NCBI RefSeq assembly: GCF_004293625.1
Contig: NZ_CP033040.1
Span: 930,001 to 994,000 of the forward strand
Direction: 5' to 3'
DNA length: 64,000 bases
Source: Thiomicrorhabdus indica
GTDB taxonomy: Bacteria > Pseudomonadota > Gammaproteobacteria > Thiomicrospirales > Thiomicrospiraceae
Numbering within the stretch: position 1 is the stretch's first letter; every line of letters begins with the position of its first letter. The translations under genes were made by a program, and so were the position numbers. The notes under the pieces were generated by a model. It saw nothing but the letters and a program-made list of their open reading frames with translations. It searched no databases and was not told the origin of the DNA. Positions 57,662-64,000 of this stretch are shown piece by piece.

Positions 57662-59587
57662 ATGTCAGAAGAATTCTACTTGGCTGAAACCAAACCCATA
57701 GATCATGACAGTGATGTTGATGAAGCTATTAAGGGGTGCCTGCGCATAGGGTCAGGAAAAAGCTTTATTACCTTCGCTGGGGCGGGATCAGGCAAAACCT
57801 ACTCTCTAAAAAATGCTCTGGATTTCCTGAAAAATCAACACTCTGACGACTTTTCTCGGCGAGGAAAGCAAATTGCCGTTGTAACCTTTACTAACAACGC
57901 TGCAGATGAAATCAAGGACCGAATCGAGCAAAACCCGATCTTCGCGGTTTCCACGATTCATAGCTTTTGCTGGGATGCAATTGGCGGATTCAATGAGGAC
58001 ATTCGCAAGTGGTACTTGGAAAAAATTCCCACCGATTTAGAAGATCTCAAGGAAAAAGAAGATAAAGGCCGTGCAGGCAAGGCATCCGATGCCCGAAAAA
58101 GGGATATCACCCGCCTGACTAAGAAAATGGAATGGTTAGCGAAACCTCGCTCATTCGATTACGATCCAAACGGCATAAACTCCTCTCCAAATGCCCTTTC
58201 GCACGCGGATGTTTTGAAGATTTTCTCTAATTTATTGACCACCAAACCGATGATGGCGGAAGTCATAATAAATAAATTCCCGTTCATATTCATCGACGAA
58301 AGCCAAGATACTAATAAAGACGTTATTAGTGCATTCTTTGAGCTGCAAAAAGCCAAATCGGATAGAGTTGTTATCGGCCTGTTTGGGGATACGATGCAGC
58401 GTATCTTTGGCGGGGGAGAACCTGAGCTGGGTAAGACTAAGCCCAGTGGTTGGACTACTTTCGACAAGAAAATGAATCATCGATCAGCACGGCGCATCGT
58501 TGGTTTGGGGAATCAAATTCGTAGTGAGGATGATGAACGTAGCCAGTTTGCCCGAGATGGAGCCGCGGAAGGTTATGTTCGGTATTTTTTATTGTCGTAC
58601 GGTGTTTCAGAAAAAGACCAAGTCGAAGAGAAAATTCGTGAGACTATGGCGGAAATTACGGGTGACGCAGACTGGAAAGATACTCAATCCAAAGAAACCG
58701 CTATCTTACTTTTGGAACATAAAATGGCTGGACGTCGACTTGGCTTTGGTGAGCTTTGGGACACGCTTTCAAGATCAGACAAAATTAAAGATCGGATTGC
58801 TGAAGGTGAAAATACCGAACTTAACTTCTTCTCTAGCATTGTTTTTCCTTTGGCTGAGGCGAGCCGGAAGGAAAGACGAGCCGAATTGATGTATATCTTG
58901 AGAGAAAGCAGGTCTCCGCTGTTGGAAGCCATTGCGCTTGATGCAAACAAGGGCGATCCGCTCGCGCTTGCCCGAGCCGCGGAACATGCATTTAGAGATG
59001 TGGTTTCAAATGATAAGGTCAGCTTTCGTGAAGTTTTAGAAGTACTTGCTAAGCACAAGCTACTTAGAATCCCAGAAAAATTGCAGTCGTTTGTGGCGGA
59101 TTTAGAAGAAGCAGAGACTGAATCAGAGTCAGTCCAAACGGGAGCTGGCCCGGAGGGTGACCCAGAACCTAAGGAGCGGGATGATAGCGAAATTGCTGCT
59201 TGGGCTGAAGCCTTGGAGACTGGTTTCTTCCAGATTAAAAACTATAAAAACTACATCGATGAGAACTCAATTTTTCGAACCCATCAAGGCGTGAAGGGTA
59301 ACGAATTCGAGCGTGTAATGGTTGTCATGGATGATGATGAAGCTGGTGGGTTCTTATTTTCCTACGAGCAGTATTTTGGCGCGAAGGAGCTTTCGCAAGC
59401 AAGCAAAAAAAAACGGGATGCAGGTGAAGAAACTGGTTTGGATCGAACCCGACGATTATTTTATGTCACATCTACTCGTGCGAAGAATAGCCTAGCTCAT
59501 GTGATTTATACTTCAGATGTGACTAAAGTAAAGGAAAGTCTTATCAAAAAAAAATTAGCGCGAGAATGTGAAATTATTGAGTTATAA
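57662..59587 (+). CDS. UvrD/Rep-type superfamily 1 helicase (GajB-like)
   Basis: 641 aa. Motif I is FAGAGSGKTYSL (about 38-49), motif Ia VVTFTNNAADEIKDRI, motif II FIFIDESQDTNKD, motif III-like VVIGLFGDTMQRIF, motif V HQGVKGNEFERVMVV and motif VI RRLFYVTSTRAKNSL. The ATG at 57662 follows a G-rich AGGGGGGGAAG; an upstream in-frame ATG overlaps gajA and is less likely. In Gabija, GajB senses DNA ends and activates GajA. It is longer than the typical ~500 aa GajB, mainly through a middle acidic region (about 490-520). The pair occupies one cassette. Confidence 0.85.
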   Translation: MSEEFYLAETKPIDHDSDVDEAIKGCLRIGSGKSFITFAGAGSGKTYSLKNALDFLKNQHSDDFSRRGKQIAVVTFTNNAADEIKDRIEQNPIFAVSTIHSFCWDAIGGFNEDIRKWYLEKIPTDLEDLKEKEDKGRAGKASDARKRDITRLTKKMEWLAKPRSFDYDPNGINSSPNALSHADVLKIFSNLLTTKPMMAEVIINKFPFIFIDESQDTNKDVISAFFELQKAKSDRVVIGLFGDTMQRIFGGGEPELGKTKPSGWTTFDKKMNHRSARRIVGLGNQIRSEDDERSQFARDGAAEGYVRYFLLSYGVSEKDQVEEKIRETMAEITGDADWKDTQSKETAILLLEHKMAGRRLGFGELWDTLSRSDKIKDRIAEGENTELNFFSSIVFPLAEASRKERRAELMYILRESRSPLLEAIALDANKGDPLALARAAEHAFRDVVSNDKVSFREVLEVLAKHKLLRIPEKLQSFVADLEEAETESESVQTGAGPEGDPEPKERDDSEIAAWAEALETGFFQIKNYKNYIDENSIFRTHQGVKGNEFERVMVVMDDDEAGGFLFSYEQYFGAKELSQASKKKRDAGEETGLDRTRRLFYVTSTRAKNSLAHVIYTSDVTKVKESLIKKKLARECEIIEL

Positions 59588-59737
59588 AATTATCGTTGAA
59601 ACTGTATTTAATATTGAGTTTCACACTAAAGAGTCAATAGGAATGAACGTGATCCGAAGAATTATGTTGTTCAGGGGTGTTTTGTGGATGACCGCTTCCG
59701 GCCATGAGGGCAGTGAGAGGCTAGTTCAAGTTCCGTA

Positions 59738-59803
59738 TAACAAAGCGCTGCTGTCGGACAAGTTTTCCGCTACGCTACAAATTTGCCGCAGAGCGCGGCG
59801 TTA
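59738..59803 (+). repeat. attC-like site after the GajAB-like cassette
   Basis: 66 bp from TAACAAAGCGCTGC to GCGGCGTTAGGC; the last 7-bp core GTTAGGC is the only strict GTTRRRY match in the array. The 150 bp between the helicase stop and this site has no convincing gene; a frame from 59643 runs through the site and is rejected. Confidence 0.82.
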
Positions 59804-59846
59804 GGCTTTATTCTTTCCCTATTAACTAATCTCATAAGTGAACAAC

Positions 59847-60584
59847 ATGACTCAATTCGTGAATTACTTGAATTTAAAAGACAGCGAGCTAGATCAATAT
59901 ATTTATAGAATCATTTCGCTAGACAGATTAAATCAATTGTTTAATGAAAAAGTAAATGTGCTTGTTAGTCCTGAGCTTTGGGATGACCCTTTTGAAAACT
60001 TCATTATGAAATCAAATGTAAGGTTTGACGATGGAACTATCGCGAATATTGATTTTAGTGATGATTACTATGGGCAGTGTTGGACTTTACATAAAGCATC
60101 TGATGCGATGTGGAGAATATATTCAAACGATAAAAAAAGTGTAAGAATTCGCACAACTGTCCGTAAGCTCGCTGAAAGTTTAAGCTCTACTCTCGGAGAA
60201 TTGAAAAACGTCCAGTCTTACATAGGTAAAGTTGAGTATCTTCCAAATAAAGGACTGATGGCGTTTGCAAACACCGTATTAACAGGTCTACCACAGCCAA
60301 CCAGTTTTGCCAAAACACTTCTTGTAAAAAGGCCAGCGTTTAGACATGAAAAAGAAGTTAGATTAATTTACATGGATAAAGATAAAAAAATAGATTCTAA
60401 GCTATTCAGTTATTCCATCGATCCTCACGAGTTAGTTGATCAAATTATGATTGATCCAAGGCTGACTAAAAGTGAAGCTAATGAAGTCAAAAAACAGATT
60501 ATTTCTTCAACCAAATTTCAAGGCACAATAAAGAGGTCTCTTCTTTATGATCTTCCAGAAGGGATGGTATTCAATTTTAGATAA
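59847..60584 (+). CDS. DUF2971 domain protein
   Basis: 245 aa. The DUF2971 pattern is present: LVSPELWDDPFENFI near the N-terminus, YGQCWTLHKASDAMWRIY in the middle and FRHEKEVRLIY toward the end. These proteins are common in accessory islands and have no established biochemical role; several occur in defence contexts. An ATG at 59847 is chosen; a GTG at 59838 is possible, and neither has a good ribosome binding site. It is a single-gene cassette with its own attC-like site 3 bp after the stop. Confidence 0.75.
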   Translation: MTQFVNYLNLKDSELDQYIYRIISLDRLNQLFNEKVNVLVSPELWDDPFENFIMKSNVRFDDGTIANIDFSDDYYGQCWTLHKASDAMWRIYSNDKKSVRIRTTVRKLAESLSSTLGELKNVQSYIGKVEYLPNKGLMAFANTVLTGLPQPTSFAKTLLVKRPAFRHEKEVRLIYMDKDKKIDSKLFSYSIDPHELVDQIMIDPRLTKSEANEVKKQIISSTKFQGTIKRSLLYDLPEGMVFNFR

Positions 60585-60587
60585 GCC

Positions 60588-60642
60588 TAACAATTCACTC
60601 AACCCGACCGCGCTAACGCGTGGCTGGTTAGCTTAAACGTTA
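60588..60642 (+). repeat. attC-like site after the DUF2971 cassette
   Basis: 55 bp, TAACAATTCACTCAACCC at the start and TTAGCTTAAACGTTA at the end, with CGCGCTAACGCG between. The same site type recurs at 62358 with 8 bp deleted. Confidence 0.8.
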
Positions 60643-60661
60643 AGGCACTCAAGGAGTATTG

Positions 60662-61555
60662 ATGTCACTACTAAGAGAGATACAAGATGCGGCAATCGAT
60701 TCCAAAACGGATCTTGCTAGCTTATTGCGTAAATGCAAGGTTTTAGCAGCTCGGCTCGGAAGCGAAGAGTTCAAGTCCTGGGTAGACTCTGAACTAAGTG
60801 GCTACAAGAATGTTGAGGACTTACCGGAATATAGAGTTTTGCATGTAACATCAAAAGGTCATTTTTCTGGTGCATTTGGCTCTGGTATGAATAACGCGGA
60901 CATCCCCATGTTTTGTTTGCCAGAAAAATTTCGTGAAACCATGTCACGATCTAACATGATGGAGCCAGTTGCTTCTATTGAAGCCCTGGTAAGTAAATCA
61001 GACGGTGGAACTGCTCAAGAACCTTGGAACCCTGATTTTGTTGCAATGGTAGGTCAGAAAATCTATCAAGGCATGAACTGCATGCAAGCTTGGAAAGTAA
61101 TTCCCATTACTGCGTTAATCGCCGCGCTAGATGAAATTAGAAATAGAATTTTGAATTTTGTCTTGGAAATAGAAGCGCAAGATCCTGATGCTGGCGAGGC
61201 TGCTCTGAATTCTTCTCCAGTACCTCCAGAAAAAGTAAATCAAATATTTAATACCTATATATCAGGCAGCGTTCAGAATGTTGCGACTGGTAGTCATAGC
61301 TTTGAGCAGCATGCTACAAACAACGATATAAATGCGGAATTATTCTCTCAGCTATTGGAGGCATTGCAGTCCGTTAACCAGCCAGAGATTACAGTGCCTC
61401 TATGTAACAATGTCGAAGAAATGCGCTCTAGTCAGGGCACTCAAAGCTTTAAAGAACACTATCAGCATTTTATGTCTTTGCTATCAAATCACATGACAGT
61501 GTTGGGTCCCGTCGTGGCCCCATTTCTTCCGGCTTTAGCGGCAATCGTGCCTTAA
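60662..61555 (+). CDS. AbiTii-domain protein
   Basis: 297 aa. The N-terminal region (LLREIQDAAIDSKTDLASLLRKCKVLAARLGSEEFKSWVDSEL, here recognisable by LLRKCKVLAARLGS and WVDSELSGY, then LPEYR) matches the AbiTii domain of abortive infection proteins. The middle and C-terminal parts are not recognised; the last 25 residues are hydrophobic (VLGPVVAPFLPALAAIVP) and may insert in a membrane. AAGGAG is 5 bp before the ATG. The stop codon opens the following attC-like site. Confidence 0.75.
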   Translation: MSLLREIQDAAIDSKTDLASLLRKCKVLAARLGSEEFKSWVDSELSGYKNVEDLPEYRVLHVTSKGHFSGAFGSGMNNADIPMFCLPEKFRETMSRSNMMEPVASIEALVSKSDGGTAQEPWNPDFVAMVGQKIYQGMNCMQAWKVIPITALIAALDEIRNRILNFVLEIEAQDPDAGEAALNSSPVPPEKVNQIFNTYISGSVQNVATGSHSFEQHATNNDINAELFSQLLEALQSVNQPEITVPLCNNVEEMRSSQGTQSFKEHYQHFMSLLSNHMTVLGPVVAPFLPALAAIVP

Positions 61556-61615
61556 CAAAGAGCTGCAGCGGATCAATTTTCGCTGCGCTCAAATTGCCCG
61601 CTGAGCTGGGCGTTA
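61553..61615 (+). repeat. attC-like site after the AbiTii cassette
   Basis: 63 bp from TAACAAAGAGCTGC to CTGGGCGTTA. The inner segment ATCAATTTTCGCTGCGCTC pairs partly with AAATTG. Its end is shared with the second ORF-less unit. Confidence 0.8.
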
Positions 61616-61778
61616 CGAGCGACCGCAAGCGGTCGCCCGTAACGGGGTGGCGCTAATAGATTTCATTGTTCGACTCGCTTGCGCTCCTCGTAACAATGCA
61701 ATCAACTTGACGCCTTTCAATCCCCAAAAATTAAAGTTTTTAGGTCGCGAAACCACGCAGGTTATCGCTACCCCGTTA
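61612..61778 (+). mobile_element. ORF-less cassette-like unit with attC-like site, copy 2
   Basis: Clearly the same unit as 54338-54505: hairpin GTTACGAGCGACCGC/GCGGTCGCCCGTAAC (one mismatch), ends TAACGGGGTGGCGCTAA and TTATCGCTACCCCGTTA, and a shared middle around ATAGATTTCATTGTTCGACT. The region from about 61705 to 61745 has diverged. The G/TTA-to-G/TTA unit is 163 bp, against 164 bp for copy 1. Confidence 0.65.
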
Positions 61779-61793
61779 TAGCATTGGTAAATT

Positions 61794-62360
61794 ATGACAA
61801 ATGAAGAGCTAGATATTTTTTTAAGAACCTTTTACGAAATAAAAGAACAATCAGTTTCTGGAAGTTATGGTTTTGATGATAATTGGAATATTTTTATAAA
61901 AAAGATATTAGCTTTATCTCCAAAATCTTACGGAACAAAAATTCAAAATAGAGTCATTTTTCAAAATGATTTGAAACATGTGAAAGCAAATGAAGATAAA
62001 GGTGATTTCAGAAAAAACAGCAAATATTATGAAATCAAAACATCTATATTGACGGTAACAAATAAAGCAGCAAACATAACTGGCGTACGCCCCTGGCAAC
62101 CCATTGATGGGTATTACATTCTTATTATAGATGCTAGAGATTTCGAAAATATTTGCACATATAATTTTCATTTAACTAAAGAGCAGATGAGTGAGGAATT
62201 AAAATGTCTAAAAGCTTTACCTCTTAATGGGACTAAAAGGGCAAACGAAGGCAACATAAACTTGCCTCAGAGATTTCAACTATCTTTAAATGATGGGAAT
62301 TTCAAAAGATGGGTTCAACGTTACTCATTCGATACAGATGAAGTTATTAAAAAGTTATAA
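61794..62360 (+). CDS. probable PD-(D/E)XK-fold restriction-endonuclease-like protein
   Basis: 188 aa, not a family I can name. The segment GDFRKNSKYYEIKTSIL has an Asp, then 8 residues, then EIK followed by TS, as in the catalytic core of many type II restriction enzymes. Downstream YYILIIDARDF is a beta strand of the kind that follows it. No methyltransferase is near, so it is either an orphan nuclease, part of a defence module or a different function. The sequence is AT-richer than neighbouring cassettes. The stop opens the next attC-like site. Confidence 0.55.
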   Translation: MTNEELDIFLRTFYEIKEQSVSGSYGFDDNWNIFIKKILALSPKSYGTKIQNRVIFQNDLKHVKANEDKGDFRKNSKYYEIKTSILTVTNKAANITGVRPWQPIDGYYILIIDARDFENICTYNFHLTKEQMSEELKCLKALPLNGTKRANEGNINLPQRFQLSLNDGNFKRWVQRYSFDTDEVIKKL

Positions 62361-62404
62361 CAATTCACTCAACCCGACCGCGCTGCCGGTTAGCTTAAAC
62401 GTTA
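62358..62404 (+). repeat. attC-like site, shortened form
   Basis: 47 bp, identical to the site at 60588-60642 except for an 8-bp deletion with small changes in the centre (CGCGCTGCCGG instead of CGCGCTAACGCGTGGCTGG). The terminal parts are unchanged. Confidence 0.75.
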
Positions 62405-62835
62405 TGAATATCGAGATCGTAGAAAAAACAGATCACCTTAAGCTGATAGAGATATGGGAGGCATCGGTCAGGGCAACCCACGACTTTTTAGCTGAAGCTG
62501 ATCTACAGGAGTTAAAGACGTTAATTCTAGAACAGTATTTTGACGCTGTTGATTTAAGGTGCGTTAAAAATGGCAACGGTGAAATACAGGGATTTTGCGG
62601 CGTACATGACGGTAGTATTGAAATGCTGTTCATCTCACCTGATACGCGCGGAAAAGGCATCGGTGTCATGTTAGTGTCAAATGCTATCAATGAGCAGGGA
62701 GCATCAAAGGTCGACGTTAATGAACAGAATGAGCAGGCGCTAGGTTTTTATCAGCATATTGGTTTTAAGGTTACAGGACGCTCTCCAGTCGATGGGCAGG
62801 GTAAAGCCTATCCGTTGCTGCACATGGCGTTATAA
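62404..62835 (+). CDS. GNAT-family N-acetyltransferase
   Basis: 143 aa. The acetyl-CoA motif is MLFISPDTRGKGIGVMLVSNAI, preceded by GFCGVHDGSIE and followed by VNEQNEQALGFYQHIGFKVTGR. It resembles small YjaB/PhnO-like acetyltransferases; the substrate is unknown. The ATG at 62404 overlaps the last A of the preceding attC-like site's GTTA, so the start lies at the recombination junction and has no ribosome binding site of its own. Confidence 0.88.
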   Translation: MNIEIVEKTDHLKLIEIWEASVRATHDFLAEADLQELKTLILEQYFDAVDLRCVKNGNGEIQGFCGVHDGSIEMLFISPDTRGKGIGVMLVSNAINEQGASKVDVNEQNEQALGFYQHIGFKVTGRSPVDGQGKAYPLLHMAL

Positions 62836-62840
62836 AAATT

Positions 62841-62900
62841 TAACAAGCCAGCCACGGCGACGTTTTTTTCGTTGCGGCTTCTCCTTCACTACAAAGCCGC
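62841..62900 (+). repeat. broken attC-like site at the right end of the array
   Basis: Starts TAACAAGCCAGCCACGGCGACG, shortened here to TAACAAGCCAGCC, as the other sites do, but no matching GTTA end follows within 120 bp. A stem GCGGCTT/AAGCCGC follows. It looks like a truncated site marking the array boundary. The remaining 62901-63079 has no recognisable gene; an imperfect hairpin CCTCA/TGAGG lies near 63000. Confidence 0.5.
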
Positions 62901-63079
62901 TGAGTGAAACCTATCTACGGGATAAATCATGAACCACAAAATTCTCGATAAAAAAGCTAAGAAGAGGTGACGAGTCTTTTCACGCCTGTTTTCCCCTCAT
63001 CTGAGGAGAAGGAAAAAAGAAGGCTAATTAGTAACCTTGCCTCAGAGCTATCTTCAAGAGCCGATAGAAGTACTACTTC

Positions 63080-64000
63080 ATGGAGATGATCCTCATTATT
63101 TTTCTGCTCCTCTTGCTGACCGGCATACTCGTTCTTGCCATTAGGTTAGTCAAGTGGATTTTAGTAAATAAAATAAGATCATGGATATGTTTAGGCATTG
63201 TGCTTGTCGGTTCGGTAGGATTGGGTATTCATCATTTCTTTTTCAAACAGATGATGCTCATCCAATCTGAAGTCTATCCTAATCTTTACTTAGTCAAGTA
63301 TTATGAAAATGATGAAAATCAATTCCATTCATTAATCAGAGAAAAAATAAAAAATCACCTGAGTCATCAGATTCCCGATGGTAAAAAACTGAGCTACCAA
63401 AAAGACAACGTCATTTTCTTTTATGCGTATTACAAGGCATTTCCTATCAGTGTGTTTCAAGATGAAGGGACCGCATATTTCTTAGAAAATGAAGAAGACC
63501 TCGGTGGATTAGTGACTGAAGAGTTGGGGATGTATTTCAGATACAAGTTAGCAGAGTTTTATTATGCTCCCTGCGAATCTGAGCCAACACTTTATTGTGG
63601 TGAAATCAGTTATTTCAACGACGGTAACTTGGTTAAGTTTGAGCGTCTTACTAATCTTCACGTATATCAAAGCGTTGAAAAACCAATAGATACTGAGACT
63701 CTCATAGATCAACTTCAGTTGGCTTATTCAACAAAAAATGAAGAGCAGTTTCTAAATCAATTTCCGTCAGACTTTCAGCAGTTTGTCACTCTTTTTGGCT
63801 GGGATGAGCAAGCTGATCGTCCTAATAAACTATATAACGTGAGTGATGCGTATATTACTTATTTCTTCACGTTAATCGATAATGAAAGGTATCGAGAATT
63901 TGACGATAAGATAATTAGCATTGCTAAAGGTGGCAGATGGCAAGCGGACGCCGTCAATTATTTTCAAAATAAAGCATTAGTTTATATCAGGGATAAGCGT
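63080..64000 (+). CDS. membrane-anchored protein of unknown function, cut by window edge
   Basis: An open frame of 307 codons runs to the window end with no stop. It starts MEMILIIFLLLLLTGILVL, a first transmembrane helix, then a basic loop (KWILVNKIRSW) and a second helix (ICLGIVLVGSVGLGIHHFF). The remainder is soluble and rich in F, Y, D and E (for example FLNQFPSDFQQFVTLFGWDE and LYNVSDAYITYFFTL), consistent with a periplasmic or cytoplasmic domain on a two-helix anchor. The ATG at 63080 has only a weak AGAAG upstream; ATG 63086 is an alternative. No family recognised. Confidence 0.7.
   Translation, partial: MEMILIIFLLLLLTGILVLAIRLVKWILVNKIRSWICLGIVLVGSVGLGIHHFFFKQMMLIQSEVYPNLYLVKYYENDENQFHSLIREKIKNHLSHQIPDGKKLSYQKDNVIFFYAYYKAFPISVFQDEGTAYFLENEEDLGGLVTEELGMYFRYKLAEFYYAPCESEPTLYCGEISYFNDGNLVKFERLTNLHVYQSVEKPIDTETLIDQLQLAYSTKNEEQFLNQFPSDFQQFVTLFGWDEQADRPNKLYNVSDAYITYFFTLIDNERYREFDDKIISIAKGGRWQADAVNYFQNKALVYIRDKR

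Noticed and set aside
55485-59587. OLD nuclease plus helicase considered as RecBCD-like or AddAB repair genes
   Set aside because: The first protein has an ABC ATPase fused to TOPRIM rather than a RecB-type nuclease, and the gene order and cassette setting fit Gabija better.
59568-59804. 78-aa ORF after the GajB-like gene
   Set aside because: It reads through the attC-like site at 59738-59803 and overlaps the helicase end; no ribosome binding site or recognisable pattern.
54338-61778. Repeated units considered as CRISPR repeats
   Set aside because: Only two long units 7.3 kb apart, without regular short spacers or cas genes.

Overview
The window is a contiguous piece of a gammaproteobacterial chromosome, moderately AT-rich. 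A soxXYZA operon, a tusA-dsrE2 pair, several small periplasmic c-type cytochromes and otherwise normal gammaproteobacterial synteny point to a Thiomicrospira/Hydrogenovibrio-type sulfur-oxidising chemolithoautotroph. This placement is by gene content and is an inference.

Region 1 (1-10.8 kb) is the end of the division/cell-wall cluster (ddlB-ftsQ-ftsA), then lpxC, dciA, secA, argJ, hisC and a Nudix-ThiE fusion. ftsZ, normally between ftsA and lpxC, is not there. Region 2 (10.9-21 kb) holds a hybrid sensor kinase, coaE, a class II amidotransferase, grxD, rnt, argA, ilvD and a TerB-like gene. Region 3 (21.2-26.1 kb) is sulfur metabolism: soxX-Y-Z-A on the minus strand, a BepA-like M48 protease, tusA and dsrE2. 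Region 4 (26.2-41.2 kb) holds pssA, leuA, a HolD-like gene, a 317-bp MITE-like element, rimI, then the conserved order suhB-trmJ-cysE-iscR...iscA-ndk-rlmN-rodZ-hisS-yfgM-bamB-der. The core isc genes (iscS, iscU, hscBA, fdx), pilF and ispG are absent from their usual places. Region 5 (41.4-53.9 kb) carries a giant FAD/Fe-S oxidoreductase, two cytochromes c, a 59-aa membrane protein, rsgA, a pterin dehydratase, a Ste24-like protease, orn and ilvI-ilvH-ilvC.

Region 6 (about 54.1-62.9 kb) is accessory DNA organised like an integron cassette array. All genes lie on the plus strand, and each is followed by an attC-like site that starts TAAC and ends GTTA. No intI gene is at the left end, so it resembles an integrase-less cassette cluster (CALIN). 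The cargo is dominated by apparent anti-phage functions: a DUF1883-TIR protein, a Gabija-like GajA/GajB pair in one 4.4-kb cassette, a DUF2971 protein, an AbiTii-domain protein, a probable PD-(D/E)XK nuclease and a GNAT acetyltransferase. Two copies of a 164-bp cassette-like unit without an ORF lie in the array. After it, a membrane-anchored protein of unknown function runs off the right edge.

A 10-bp palindrome, ACCGGCCGGT, occurs 23 times by eye in the first 54.06 kb, inside genes and at gene ends, and not once in the cassette array or beyond. It is far more frequent than base composition predicts and marks host versus imported DNA. No tRNA, rRNA, CRISPR array, prophage or complete insertion sequence was recognised.
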